Origin: CAYVFC01 sp964450715
Lineage (GTDB): Bacteria > Myxococcota_A > Polyangia > Polyangiales > JAFGIB01
Direction: 5' to 3'
Assembly: GCA_964450715.1 (NCBI GenBank)
Contig: CAYVFC010000006.1
Coordinates: 1 to 64,000 of the forward strand
DNA length: 64,000 nucleotides
Shown: piece after piece, positions 43,353 through 51,031 of the stretch
Position numbering within the stretch: position 1 is the stretch's first letter
How the letters are laid out: every line of letters begins with the position of its first letter
Translations under genes and position numbers: made by a program
Notes under the pieces: generated by a model
What the model was told of the DNA's origin: nothing
What the model saw: the letters and a program-made list of their open reading frames with translations, nothing else
The model's database searches: none

Positions 43353-44995
43353 CGATACAGGCTCTCGATCTCTTTTTGAAAACGGCTCTCGATGGCCTTT
43401 CGTCTCAGCTTGCCGTTGGCGGTGAGCAGCTCGTTCTCGATGGTGAAGCTCTCCGGCACCCGCACCGCCTTCTTGATGCGCTGGTAGTGGGGCAGCTCGG
43501 CGTTGACCGCCTCCCGTACCCGCTCGAGCTCGGCGTCCGATACCGAGCCGGTAACGATGGCGCCGAGAAACGGCTTGCCGTGACCGACCACCACCGCCTG
43601 CTCGATGCCCTCGCTAGCCTCCACCAGCCGGCGCTCGATGGGCTCGGGCGCCACGTTGTGGCCTGCCTCGGGCACCAGCAGATCCTTGATGCGGCCCACG
43701 ATGGCCACGCTACCGTCCGCTCCCAGCTCGACCTGGTCGCCGGTATGGAACCACCCGTCCCGCAGCGCCTGCTCGGTGGCTTCGGGTCGCTGCCAGTACC
43801 CCTGGAAGATGTTCGGCCCCCGGCAGAGCAGCTCTCCCTGCTCGGTGACCCGTAGCTCGCACCCGTCGATGGACTTGCCCACGCTGCCGGGATTGCCCCT
43901 GCCCACCGGTTCGTCCATGGTCACGATGCCTGTGGTCTCGGTCAGCCCGTAGACCTGGTAGACCGGGATGCCCAGCATCTGGAACCAGTGCTGGGTCTCG
44001 GGCTTGAGCGGGGCCGAGCCCGAAATGAGGAACTCCAGGTTCGGGCCGATGTTGTCGCGGATCTTGCTGAAGACCAGCCGCTCGGCCGCAAGAAGCAGCA
44101 GCCGGTCCGCAGGCGAAGACCCGCCGTTGTTCGAATGCCCGTAGGCCTCCTGCGCCTTCCTGTAGAGCCAGAGCCCGATGCCGCCGCGCTCCCGGACCTT
44201 GCCGTTGACGCCGTCGCGGATACGTTCCAGCAGCGCCGGTACGTTGAGGAAGTAATGCGGGTTGGCCGCCCCCATCTCGTCCACCAGCTGGTTCAGATCG
44301 GTGGAGAGGATGACCGGGTTGCCGCGGAACAGCTGCGACCAGCAGGCGATGCGCGAGGCCCCGAAGCAGAGGGGCAGGTAGTGGAAGAAGCGGTCGTCGC
44401 GCCGGCTGAATCCCGTGGCCTGGTCCAGCTTGGCCGCGGCCCGCTGCAGCATGAAATGGAGGTTGGCCCCGCTGAGCATCACGCCCTTGGCCTCACCACT
44501 GGTTCCCGAGGTGTAGATGATGGTGGCCAGCTGCTGTTCGCCCAGCTGCTGTTCGCCCGCGTCCACCGGCGGCTGGTTCGACGGCGCGGCGGAAAACAGC
44601 TCCTCGAAGTGCGCGATGCGGCAGTGCTCGGGCCAGGCTTCTCCGATGGCCTTTTCCAGCTCCTGGTCGGATACGAGAAGCAAGGTGGGCTCGCAGTCCT
44701 TCAGCATGGCGGCGAGCTGGAGCGGCGCCTGGCGGGAGTACAGCGGCACGCAGACCGCTCCCTCGGCCAGGATGGCCAGGTCGGCCGCCACCCAGCGCGC
44801 GCTATTGGGCCCGAGCAGCGCTACCCGGTCCCCGGCCGTGACCCCGGCGCCGCGCATGAAGGCGCGGGCCCGGGCTATCTGCTCCAGGGTCTCGCGGGCG
44901 GGAATCGGCACCAGGCTCCTGCCCCGGGTCTCCACCAGAAAGGCCTTGTCCGGCTGCTTCTCGAAGTGGTCCAGCATCGATTTCAGGAATTGCAT
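43349..44995 (-). CDS. AMP-forming acyl-CoA ligase 2 (long-chain type)
   Basis: A 548-residue ANL enzyme. It has IIYTSGTSGEAKGVMLS at about 158-174, VYQVYGLTETTGIVT at about 349-363, GWFHTGDQVELG at about 417-428, VGRIKDLLVPEAGH at about 436-449 and the A10-type Lys in LLTANGKLRRKAI near 520-532. It resembles long-chain fatty acyl-CoA synthetases of the FadD15/FAA type more than its partner does, so the two ligases probably take different acids. Its start overlaps the end of the pyruvyl-transferase gene by 13 bases. Confidence 0.9.
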   Translation of the reverse strand: MQFLKSMLDHFEKQPDKAFLVETRGRSLVPIPARETLEQIARARAFMRGAGVTAGDRVALLGPNSARWVAADLAILAEGAVCVPLYSRQAPLQLAAMLKDCEPTLLLVSDQELEKAIGEAWPEHCRIAHFEELFSAAPSNQPPVDAGEQQLGEQQLATIIYTSGTSGEAKGVMLSGANLHFMLQRAAAKLDQATGFSRRDDRFFHYLPLCFGASRIACWSQLFRGNPVILSTDLNQLVDEMGAANPHYFLNVPALLERIRDGVNGKVRERGGIGLWLYRKAQEAYGHSNNGGSSPADRLLLLAAERLVFSKIRDNIGPNLEFLISGSAPLKPETQHWFQMLGIPVYQVYGLTETTGIVTMDEPVGRGNPGSVGKSIDGCELRVTEQGELLCRGPNIFQGYWQRPEATEQALRDGWFHTGDQVELGADGSVAIVGRIKDLLVPEAGHNVAPEPIERRLVEASEGIEQAVVVGHGKPFLGAIVTGSVSDAELERVREAVNAELPHYQRIKKAVRVPESFTIENELLTANGKLRRKAIESRFQKEIESLYR

Positions 44996-46443
44996 CTCCC
45001 CTCCTCCATGATGCGCTCCAGCGCGGGCGAAAGCCGCGGCAGGTAATTCTCCCAGCTGTGCGGCACCTGACGCCGGGGGAGATCAGGATAAATGCGTAAA
45101 ATCTCCTCCTCCAGGTCCATCCCCATGCGTCCCATGCTCTGCAGCTGCCCGGGGAGCAAGCGCGTGATCTCCCCGGCGATGATCTCCCGGTCCCGCACCA
45201 ACCGCCGCATGACCTCGAGCAGCTTCTCGCCCAGCTGCTCGTCGTCGACCTCCAGGCAGAGGTGGTCGTGGCCGCGGTCGTTCATCAGATTGCGGATGCG
45301 CTCGTCCATGGTCACCCCGGCCGACGCCACCCCGGCCGGCATGGAGGTGACCAGCGCGTGGTAGCGCGAGCTCACCATATAGGCGCAATTGTGTAAGACG
45401 CTGACCAGCTCGTACATGTCGTGGTCGTCGCTTACGAAGAGCGGGAGCGGGCGCGCGAGCCGCTCGGCCAGCCGTTCGCAGGCCTGCCGGTCCAGCTGCT
45501 CCATGCCCACCAGGATGGGGAATACCTCGTTCTGCCGTGCGAAGCGCTTCAAGGCGTAGGCCAACGCCTCCAGGTAGCGGTCGTACTTCTCCTCCGCCTC
45601 TTCGGACCAGCAGTGGAAATAGACCGAGGCGTAGTGCTCGCGGTTGAACTGGCCGCCGTAGCGGTGCGCGAGCGCCTTGAGCAGGTCGGGCTTGACCGGC
45701 CACCAGAAGGGATTGATGGGACAGAGCGCCAAAACCGGTTGCTTGCCGTCCCAGCCCGCCCGGGCCAAAAGCTCCGCTCCCCGTTCGAGGGGCGCCGGCT
45801 CGAAGGTCCAGGCCGTGTCCGTGCCGGGCCGGGTGCGGATGCCCATGCCCTCCAGGATGCGGCGCGAGGGCCGGTTGCGGCAGATGATCAGCGACTGCTT
45901 GCACTGCTTGCGTACGAAGTCGCGCAGCCCCGGGTCCATCTCGCCCGCTTCCGCCCCGTATCCCACGCTGGGCTTGCCCTCCGTGTTGGCCAGTCCCAGC
46001 GCACCGGCCATCATGGTGCTGAGCGCGGAGGCGAACTTGCTCTTGAACATCGAGCCCTCGCAGGCGATGACCCCGTGGTGGCGCGGGCACTGCTCGGCCA
46101 GGAACTTCGGGTAGACCTTGGGCATGTGCAGCTGCCGCACGTGGGGGAAGTAGCCGGCGGAAAGCGCCGGATCGATGGTGAGGATGCTCAGCTCCAGCTG
46201 CTGCTCGCCGAAGATGGCCCACAGCTGCCGGATCATCTCTTCCACCCGCACGTCCGCCCCCGTGTTGCGCGTGCCCGAGTAGCCCGCCAGTAAAAGCTTG
46301 AGCGGGCGGCCCGGCTCCCACCGGGCGCTGTCGATCCCCAGCGCGTAACGCACGCCGGCCGTCTCGATCATGAGCCCCATGGCCCCCTGCAGCGCGCGGT
46401 CCGGATCCAGCGCGCGCCGTACCCTCTCCCGTAGGCTCATCAC
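44983..46443 (-). CDS. Polysaccharide pyruvyl transferase family protein
   Basis: A 486-residue protein of the CsaB-like family that transfers the enolpyruvyl group of PEP to sugars as a ketal. It has LKLLLAGYSGTRNTGADVRV at about 48-67 and the late VSSRYHALVTSMPAG at about 360-374, both family marks. The N-terminal 45 residues and C-terminal 70 are extra. Finding it between fatty acyl reductases and acyl ligases is unusual and suggests a pyruvylated glycolipid or a repurposed enzyme. ATGA overlap with the reductase gene; its 3' end overlaps the ligase start. Confidence 0.82.
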   Translation of the reverse strand: MMSLRERVRRALDPDRALQGAMGLMIETAGVRYALGIDSARWEPGRPLKLLLAGYSGTRNTGADVRVEEMIRQLWAIFGEQQLELSILTIDPALSAGYFPHVRQLHMPKVYPKFLAEQCPRHHGVIACEGSMFKSKFASALSTMMAGALGLANTEGKPSVGYGAEAGEMDPGLRDFVRKQCKQSLIICRNRPSRRILEGMGIRTRPGTDTAWTFEPAPLERGAELLARAGWDGKQPVLALCPINPFWWPVKPDLLKALAHRYGGQFNREHYASVYFHCWSEEAEEKYDRYLEALAYALKRFARQNEVFPILVGMEQLDRQACERLAERLARPLPLFVSDDHDMYELVSVLHNCAYMVSSRYHALVTSMPAGVASAGVTMDERIRNLMNDRGHDHLCLEVDDEQLGEKLLEVMRRLVRDREIIAGEITRLLPGQLQSMGRMGMDLEEEILRIYPDLPRRQVPHSWENYLPRLSPALERIMEEGRCNS

Positions 46444-47591
46444 GCTTCGCCCTCCTGCACGGCCGCGCCTGCGGGCCAGGGTCGATAGGGATAGCGAAAT
46501 CCGCCGCTCAGGGCGAAGTCGAGCAGGCCGTAGGCGTACTCGGTGAAAGGCACAGGGGCCTGTTCCATCTCCTGCTTGACGCGCTCGTTATCGAACACGG
46601 TATCGAAAAAGAGATAGGGAGCGAACACCGACATCATCGCGGCCGGCCGCGCCAGGCCCCATTCGCGCGGGGTGCGGGCCAGCGCGTCCACCAGATCGGT
46701 GAAGGGGCGCTTCAGCCGCGGCAGGTACAGATGAGGGATGCGCAGCCCCTGCCGCTCCAGAGCATCTGTGATCTCCCCGTAGGGGAGCGAGGCCGTGCCG
46801 GCGCTCAGGTTGTAGACGTCGTAACGGGGCTCGGGCCGCAGGTGAATGGCAGCGATGGCCCTTCCCACGTAGTCCGCCGGGACGATGTCGGCGCGCCAGC
46901 GGGAATCGAAGGGCAGGACCGGTAGGCGGGCGAGCGCGACAAAGGCGCGCACCATGTCGAACTGGGTGGTCTGGGGGAAGCGGCTGTCGCCCAGCACGAT
47001 GCTGGGTCGAAAAACCGTCAGCGGAACCTCGGGCAACAGCTCCTTCACCATGTGCTCGCAGAACTTCTTGGTGCGCGCGTAGGGGTCGTAGTCGCTGCGA
47101 TCCCACTCGATGGCCGCATCCTCGGTCACCATTTCGTGGCTGCGCTGGCCGGCAACCGCCGAGGTAGATACGTCGCTGAAACGGCGCAAACCGTGATCCT
47201 CCTGGGCCGCGCGGGCGAGCTTGATGACCTGCAGGGTGCCGCGCAGGTTGACGTTGAAGCAGGCCTTGGCCGAGCGCCGGTTGAGCGAGGCGGCGATGTG
47301 CAGGACCGAGTCGATGCAGCGCGCCAGCCGCTGGAAGGCATCCGGCTCGAGGCCGAGCCCCGGCAGGGTGATGTCGCCCAGGTGGATATCGACGCGCTGG
47401 CGCAGCAGCTCGAAAAACTCGTCGAACTGCATGTGCAGCTGCAGCGCCTTCCAGAGCCGCTCACGCGCCCCTTGCTGCGATCCGGCCCGTACCAGCAGCG
47501 CCAGCCGCTGCCGGCTGGTGCGCAACAGCTCGCTCACCACGTAGGAGCCGATATACCCGGTAGCGCCGGTGACGAAGATGCAGCGCGTCAT
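46440..47591 (-). CDS. Extended SDR / acyl reductase-like protein
   Basis: A 383-residue NAD(P)-binding protein of the male-sterility (NAD_binding_4) or thioester-reductase type. The dinucleotide loop FVTGATGYIGSYVV is at residues 5-18, VDIHLGDITLPGLG at about 66-79, and the catalytic YxxxK as DPYARTKKF at about 167-175. ATG at 47591 lies about 10 bases behind a GGAGG, so it is preferred over 47603. Together with the larger reductase next to it, it could carry out two successive reductions (acyl to aldehyde to alcohol) or act on a keto group; the substrate is inference. Confidence 0.85.
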   Translation of the reverse strand: MTRCIFVTGATGYIGSYVVSELLRTSRQRLALLVRAGSQQGARERLWKALQLHMQFDEFFELLRQRVDIHLGDITLPGLGLEPDAFQRLARCIDSVLHIAASLNRRSAKACFNVNLRGTLQVIKLARAAQEDHGLRRFSDVSTSAVAGQRSHEMVTEDAAIEWDRSDYDPYARTKKFCEHMVKELLPEVPLTVFRPSIVLGDSRFPQTTQFDMVRAFVALARLPVLPFDSRWRADIVPADYVGRAIAAIHLRPEPRYDVYNLSAGTASLPYGEITDALERQGLRIPHLYLPRLKRPFTDLVDALARTPREWGLARPAAMMSVFAPYLFFDTVFDNERVKQEMEQAPVPFTEYAYGLLDFALSGGFRYPYRPWPAGAAVQEGEA

Positions 47592-47596
47592 CCCCC

Positions 47597-49300
47597 CTAC
47601 CATCCTCCCTGTGCTCGCGCCTGTTCGCCGTATCCGCTATCCTCCGCCGCCTCTTCGAGCTCGGCTTCGGGCAGCGACACCGGATGTTCCGGTCGAAAGA
47701 TCTCGCGCTGCCGCCCCTCGAAGCGGGGGAATATCCAGCGCCTGAGCCCGGGCATGTGGACCTCGATCCAGTAGCGGCGCCAATCGATCTGCTCGGGCGC
47801 GAAGCGGAACTCGGGCTCCAGCGGCGGGTGCTCGAAAAGGTTCCGGCAGAAAAAAACCTGGAAGTTGTCGTGGATGAAGGGCTGGAACATCTCCAGCAGA
47901 TCCTCGACCTCGCCCAGGCGCTTCCCCGTACGCTGCAGGCGGCTCATCGCCCGCCGGCTTCGCTTGCGGATGATCTCGGGGCACTCTTCCAGCAGCTCGC
48001 CGACCTCGCTGACCGCGCGCCGGAGATTGCTCACGCAAAGAGGGCCATCTGGATCCACCACCTTGGTGTCCCAGCGCGAGAGCAGCACCCGCTCGACAAC
48101 GCTCTTTCCCCTGGCCCGCAGGTGGCGGCGGTGGCCCAGGTCGGTGAGCTCGCAGGCGCGCCCCAGGGTGAAGCGGTTCAGGTCCGAGGTGCCCACGTGA
48201 TAGACCGGGGCGTGGCGGTTCAGCATCAGGGCGGCGCCCACCACCGTAAGCGCCCGGCAGACCATGTCCACCGGAACCACGTCGAAGGGCACGTCGTTCC
48301 TGGCTGGCAACCCGTGGAACCAACTGCCGAGCAGATAGGCGAGCGGTGCGCTGGCGTTGAACCCCTGGTTCCAGCCCGGGAAGGGAAAGCTGAGCGAGCT
48401 CTCGATGATGGAGGGCCGGAACAGCGTGTAGCGCAGGTTCCTTCCGTTGCCGGCCAGCAGCGACTCGGCCATGGCCTTGCTGTAGGTATAGGTATTCTGC
48501 CAGCCCAGCCGCCGCGCGCGCTGCTTGCCCGCCTGCACCATCTCCTTCAACAGGCGTTCCCGCATCCAGCGGCGGCTGTATGCCTTGACGAAACGCGGAT
48601 CCGGCGGGCCGCCGTTGCGCTTGCGGTTCAGCTCCTCTAGGTCCCGCTGCAACCTTTCTCGCACCTCTTCCGACTGTTGCTCGACGAAGACCCTCTCGAC
48701 CGCGCGGCGCGCATCTTCGCGCTCCTGCTCGCCGTCAAAGGCAGCCCCCAGCGGGGTTTCGTGCGGATGCTCGCGCTCCTCGATGAATCCCTGTCTGGTT
48801 CCGGCCACGTAACAGGTGGATACGTGAAGCAGAGAAGCGCGCGCACACCTCTTGACGAAGGCCGCCAGGAAGAAGGCGGCGTCCACGTTGGCGGAGAGCG
48901 CGCGGCGCAGATCGGGCGCGAAATCCACCTGCCCGGCGCAGTTGACGACCAGGTCCAGCTCGCGGTACAGGCGAGCCGCCAGCGCGGGCCCCAGGCCGAT
49001 GTCGGGCTTGGAAAGGTCGCCCTCGACCACGCGCACGCGTTCGGCCAGGAAGCGCGAGAGGTCGGCACCGTGCAGGGTGTGTAGCCTCTCGAAAACCGGG
49101 GAGCTGTTGCACATGCCCTCGAAGCGACTGCGCGCGCTCTGCCGAGCGCCGGGCCGCAGCAAGACGTAGAGCCGCCCCATCTCCGGGAGCATCTCCAGGG
49201 CCATGGCCAGCCAGACCTTGCCCAGAAAGCCAGAGCCGCCGGTCAGCAGTACGTGCCGTCCGCAATAGGTTTCACGAACGGGTATGGTCGACTCAGACAC
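47597..49300 (-). CDS. Fatty acyl-CoA reductase (FAR-like)
   Basis: A 567-residue protein. The N-terminal SDR domain has HVLLTGGSGFLGKVWLAMAL at about 14-33, VEGDLSKPDIGLG at about 91-103, STCYVAGTRQGF at about 157-168 and the catalytic YxxxK in TYTYSKAMAESL at about 270-281. A C-terminal helical 'sterile'-type domain (about 410-520) follows, as in alcohol-forming FARs of eukaryotes and Marinobacter. It would reduce a long acyl-CoA to an aldehyde or alcohol with NADPH. GTG at 49300 overlaps the HAD gene stop by 8 bases; the longer frame upstream is a shadow of that gene. Confidence 0.88.
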   Translation of the reverse strand: MSESTIPVRETYCGRHVLLTGGSGFLGKVWLAMALEMLPEMGRLYVLLRPGARQSARSRFEGMCNSSPVFERLHTLHGADLSRFLAERVRVVEGDLSKPDIGLGPALAARLYRELDLVVNCAGQVDFAPDLRRALSANVDAAFFLAAFVKRCARASLLHVSTCYVAGTRQGFIEEREHPHETPLGAAFDGEQEREDARRAVERVFVEQQSEEVRERLQRDLEELNRKRNGGPPDPRFVKAYSRRWMRERLLKEMVQAGKQRARRLGWQNTYTYSKAMAESLLAGNGRNLRYTLFRPSIIESSLSFPFPGWNQGFNASAPLAYLLGSWFHGLPARNDVPFDVVPVDMVCRALTVVGAALMLNRHAPVYHVGTSDLNRFTLGRACELTDLGHRRHLRARGKSVVERVLLSRWDTKVVDPDGPLCVSNLRRAVSEVGELLEECPEIIRKRSRRAMSRLQRTGKRLGEVEDLLEMFQPFIHDNFQVFFCRNLFEHPPLEPEFRFAPEQIDWRRYWIEVHMPGLRRWIFPRFEGRQREIFRPEHPVSLPEAELEEAAEDSGYGEQARAQGGW

Positions 49301-49970
49301 GGTACTCCATGACCGGCCACCCGGCCTGACGCGCGGCCTGACGCAGGGTGAAATCGGGATTGACGGCGCAGGGCTGGCCCACGGCCGAGAGCAGGAGCAG
49401 ATCCGGGCCGTGGCCGCCATAGGCGAACGAGCCTTCGAGATCGAGGCCGTTCTGCTCCGCGTACTGCCTGGCCCAGACAGCGGAATGGTGACCGCCCACC
49501 ACCGGATCCAGCAGCCGTCCGGTGGCCACCCCGTCGCGGAACTCGAGACGGTTGCAGATGAAGTCGTCTACGTACTTCAGGTGGTCGACCAACGGCTCGA
49601 TGACGTGCGAGAGCCCGTCGGAGATAAGCGCCACGCGGCGCCCCTGACGGCTGGCCTTGCGCAGCAGCTCGACGCCGCCGTCCAGCACGGCCGCCTTCAG
49701 GACATCCTCGAAGTACTCCTGCCCGAGCTCGACGACGCGATCTTCGTCCATGTTGCGCAGGGGCAGATAGGCCAGCCGATTGGCCAGGATGCGATCACTC
49801 TGCCCCAGCACGCGGTAGACGGGAAAGGTCAGTGCGACCTGCCCCAGCCGCAGGGCTCTCTCGCGAAATCCCCGAGCGTTGGCCGCGAAGTAGGCCGCAG
49901 CCTCTATCACGCCCCGATCGGTCAAAAGACCCTCGACCCTAAAAAAAGCCGCCGTGTTACCCGTTTCCAC
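49293..49970 (-). CDS. HAD-IB-like protein with degenerate catalytic motifs
   Basis: 225 residues of the SerB-like HAD fold, first gene of the operon. Motif I, normally DxDxT, reads FFRVEGLLT at about 9-17, so the nucleophile Asp is Arg and the second Asp is Glu. Motif II is present as LISDG at about 115-119. Motif IV, normally GDS..D, reads YGGHGPDLLLL at about 183-193, so its first Asp is His. The fold appears intact but phosphatase chemistry is unlikely. It may be a binding or regulatory partner of the reductase it overlaps. The start is GTG at 49970 behind GGGGAA. Confidence 0.8.
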   Translation of the reverse strand: METGNTAAFFRVEGLLTDRGVIEAAAYFAANARGFRERALRLGQVALTFPVYRVLGQSDRILANRLAYLPLRNMDEDRVVELGQEYFEDVLKAAVLDGGVELLRKASRQGRRVALISDGLSHVIEPLVDHLKYVDDFICNRLEFRDGVATGRLLDPVVGGHHSAVWARQYAEQNGLDLEGSFAYGGHGPDLLLLSAVGQPCAVNPDFTLRQAARQAGWPVMEYRV

Positions 49971-50014
49971 AGTTCCCCGAAAGACGTAAGATCAAATATC
50001 GAACGAGGAGCCGG

Positions 50015-50044
50015 ATATTAGACTGACAAGTCAGTCTAATTCAA
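50015..50044 (-). promoter_or_regulatory. Putative promoter of the lipid operon
   Basis: On the minus strand, TTGAAT (50044-50039) and TAATAT (50020-50015) are spaced by 18 bp, each matching four of six consensus bases. Transcription would begin near 50008, giving a leader of about 40 bases before the GTG at 49970. The spacer is occupied by the palindrome described separately. Confidence 0.55.
50017..50040. promoter_or_regulatory. 24-bp perfect palindrome, likely TetR operator
   Basis: ATTAGACTGAC (50017-50027) and GTCAGTCTAAT (50030-50040) are exact complements around a central AA. The size and perfect symmetry are typical of TetR-family operators. It fills the -35/-10 spacer of the promoter for the operon whose last gene encodes a TetR protein. 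Confidence 0.75.
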
Positions 50045-50203
50045 GGTCTCGGGACGCCAGAAAACGATTTCGAGGATAGATAGCTCTGCACTATCACCAG
50101 TTGAGGTATTGCCGCTGGCGTTAAGTCAGTGTACTTTTGTTGCGCATTAAATAAGCCGCCGTTTCTGGCGTCATTAACCCCGGTACCGGAGGGAGCGAAC
50201 GGC

Positions 50204-50869
50204 ATGGAACTGAAAAACACGCATGGCTTGGGAGTGATGGAGCGAAAAGACAGCGCGAAAACCGGCTCGAGAACGCCGACGACGCGTCATCCGACCGAAA
50301 AAGGCCCTTCGACCCCTCGCCTTTCGCGCTTCGGGAAACCAGCGATCTTCGCCGTTACTTTCGCGCTCGTGCTCGTGGCCGCGTTCGGCCTGTTCGCCGA
50401 TTTGGCCGAGGCCGCCGGCAGGCTCAAGGCGCAGGTATATATCGTACAGGCGAAGATCCCGAGAAAGCTCACCGAAAAGGGGCTTATCCGCTTCGCGCGA
50501 TCGCACAACAGCAAGCGGCTCAGGGAGACCAACGAGCCCAAGCTCGACGATCGCAGCTGGAAGGCCAACCTGGTCGTGGCCTTCAACCAGCCGCCCGGCG
50601 ATCTAGAGTTCCAGGTGCTGTTCTACGACGTCCACGACGGTCCGCGCCGGCTGGTGGAGGACCTGTCGACCTTTGTCAACGACCGCAGCCAGAAGACCTA
50701 CCTGCAGAAGATCTCGCTCAGCCGCAAGCGCTTCAAGCCCAACCGCAACATGGAGCTGGTGGTGGTGGTGCGTCGCCAGGAGGTCGCCCGCATGAAGTTC
50801 GGCGTGCTGGGGCAGGAGCCGCGCCGTTCGGGCACGGTCGACTTCTCGGACGACGAAGCCAGGCTCTGA
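50204..50869 (+). CDS. Secreted or membrane-anchored protein of unknown function
   Basis: A 221-residue protein with a long basic N-terminal region (about 1-47), one hydrophobic segment (about 49-68: AIFAVTFALVLVAAFGLFA) and an AEAA that may be a signal-peptidase site. The mature part is basic, has no Cys and no recognised motif. The pattern suits a long signal peptide or type II membrane anchor with a periplasmic domain. ATG at 50204 has GGAGGG upstream and is preferred over the longer frame from 50129. It is divergent from the lipid operon across 233 bp. Confidence 0.65.
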   Translation: MELKNTHGLGVMERKDSAKTGSRTPTTRHPTEKGPSTPRLSRFGKPAIFAVTFALVLVAAFGLFADLAEAAGRLKAQVYIVQAKIPRKLTEKGLIRFARSHNSKRLRETNEPKLDDRSWKANLVVAFNQPPGDLEFQVLFYDVHDGPRRLVEDLSTFVNDRSQKTYLQKISLSRKRFKPNRNMELVVVVRRQEVARMKFGVLGQEPRRSGTVDFSDDEARL

Positions 50870-50883
50870 CGAGACGCGCTCGA

Positions 50884-50932
50884 CCCGCGCGTCAACCCGG
50901 GGTCTCGGTCACTGGGCGGGTTGGCACGCGGG
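50884..50932 (+). terminator. Terminator-like inverted repeat
   Basis: CCCGCGCGTCAACCCG (50884-50899) pairs with CGGGTTGGCACGCGGG (50917-50932) with two mismatches and a 17-base loop, 14 bp behind the stop at 50869. There is no U-tract, so termination is only suggested by position. Confidence 0.35.
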
Positions 50933-51031
50933 CAGCCCCCGCCGCCCGGCCCCGGCCCACCCGCGCCCGGCCAGCTCCCTGCCGTTGGCCGGTAGGTGCA
51001 ATCGTTTTTCCGAACGGGAACACTTGGCGAT

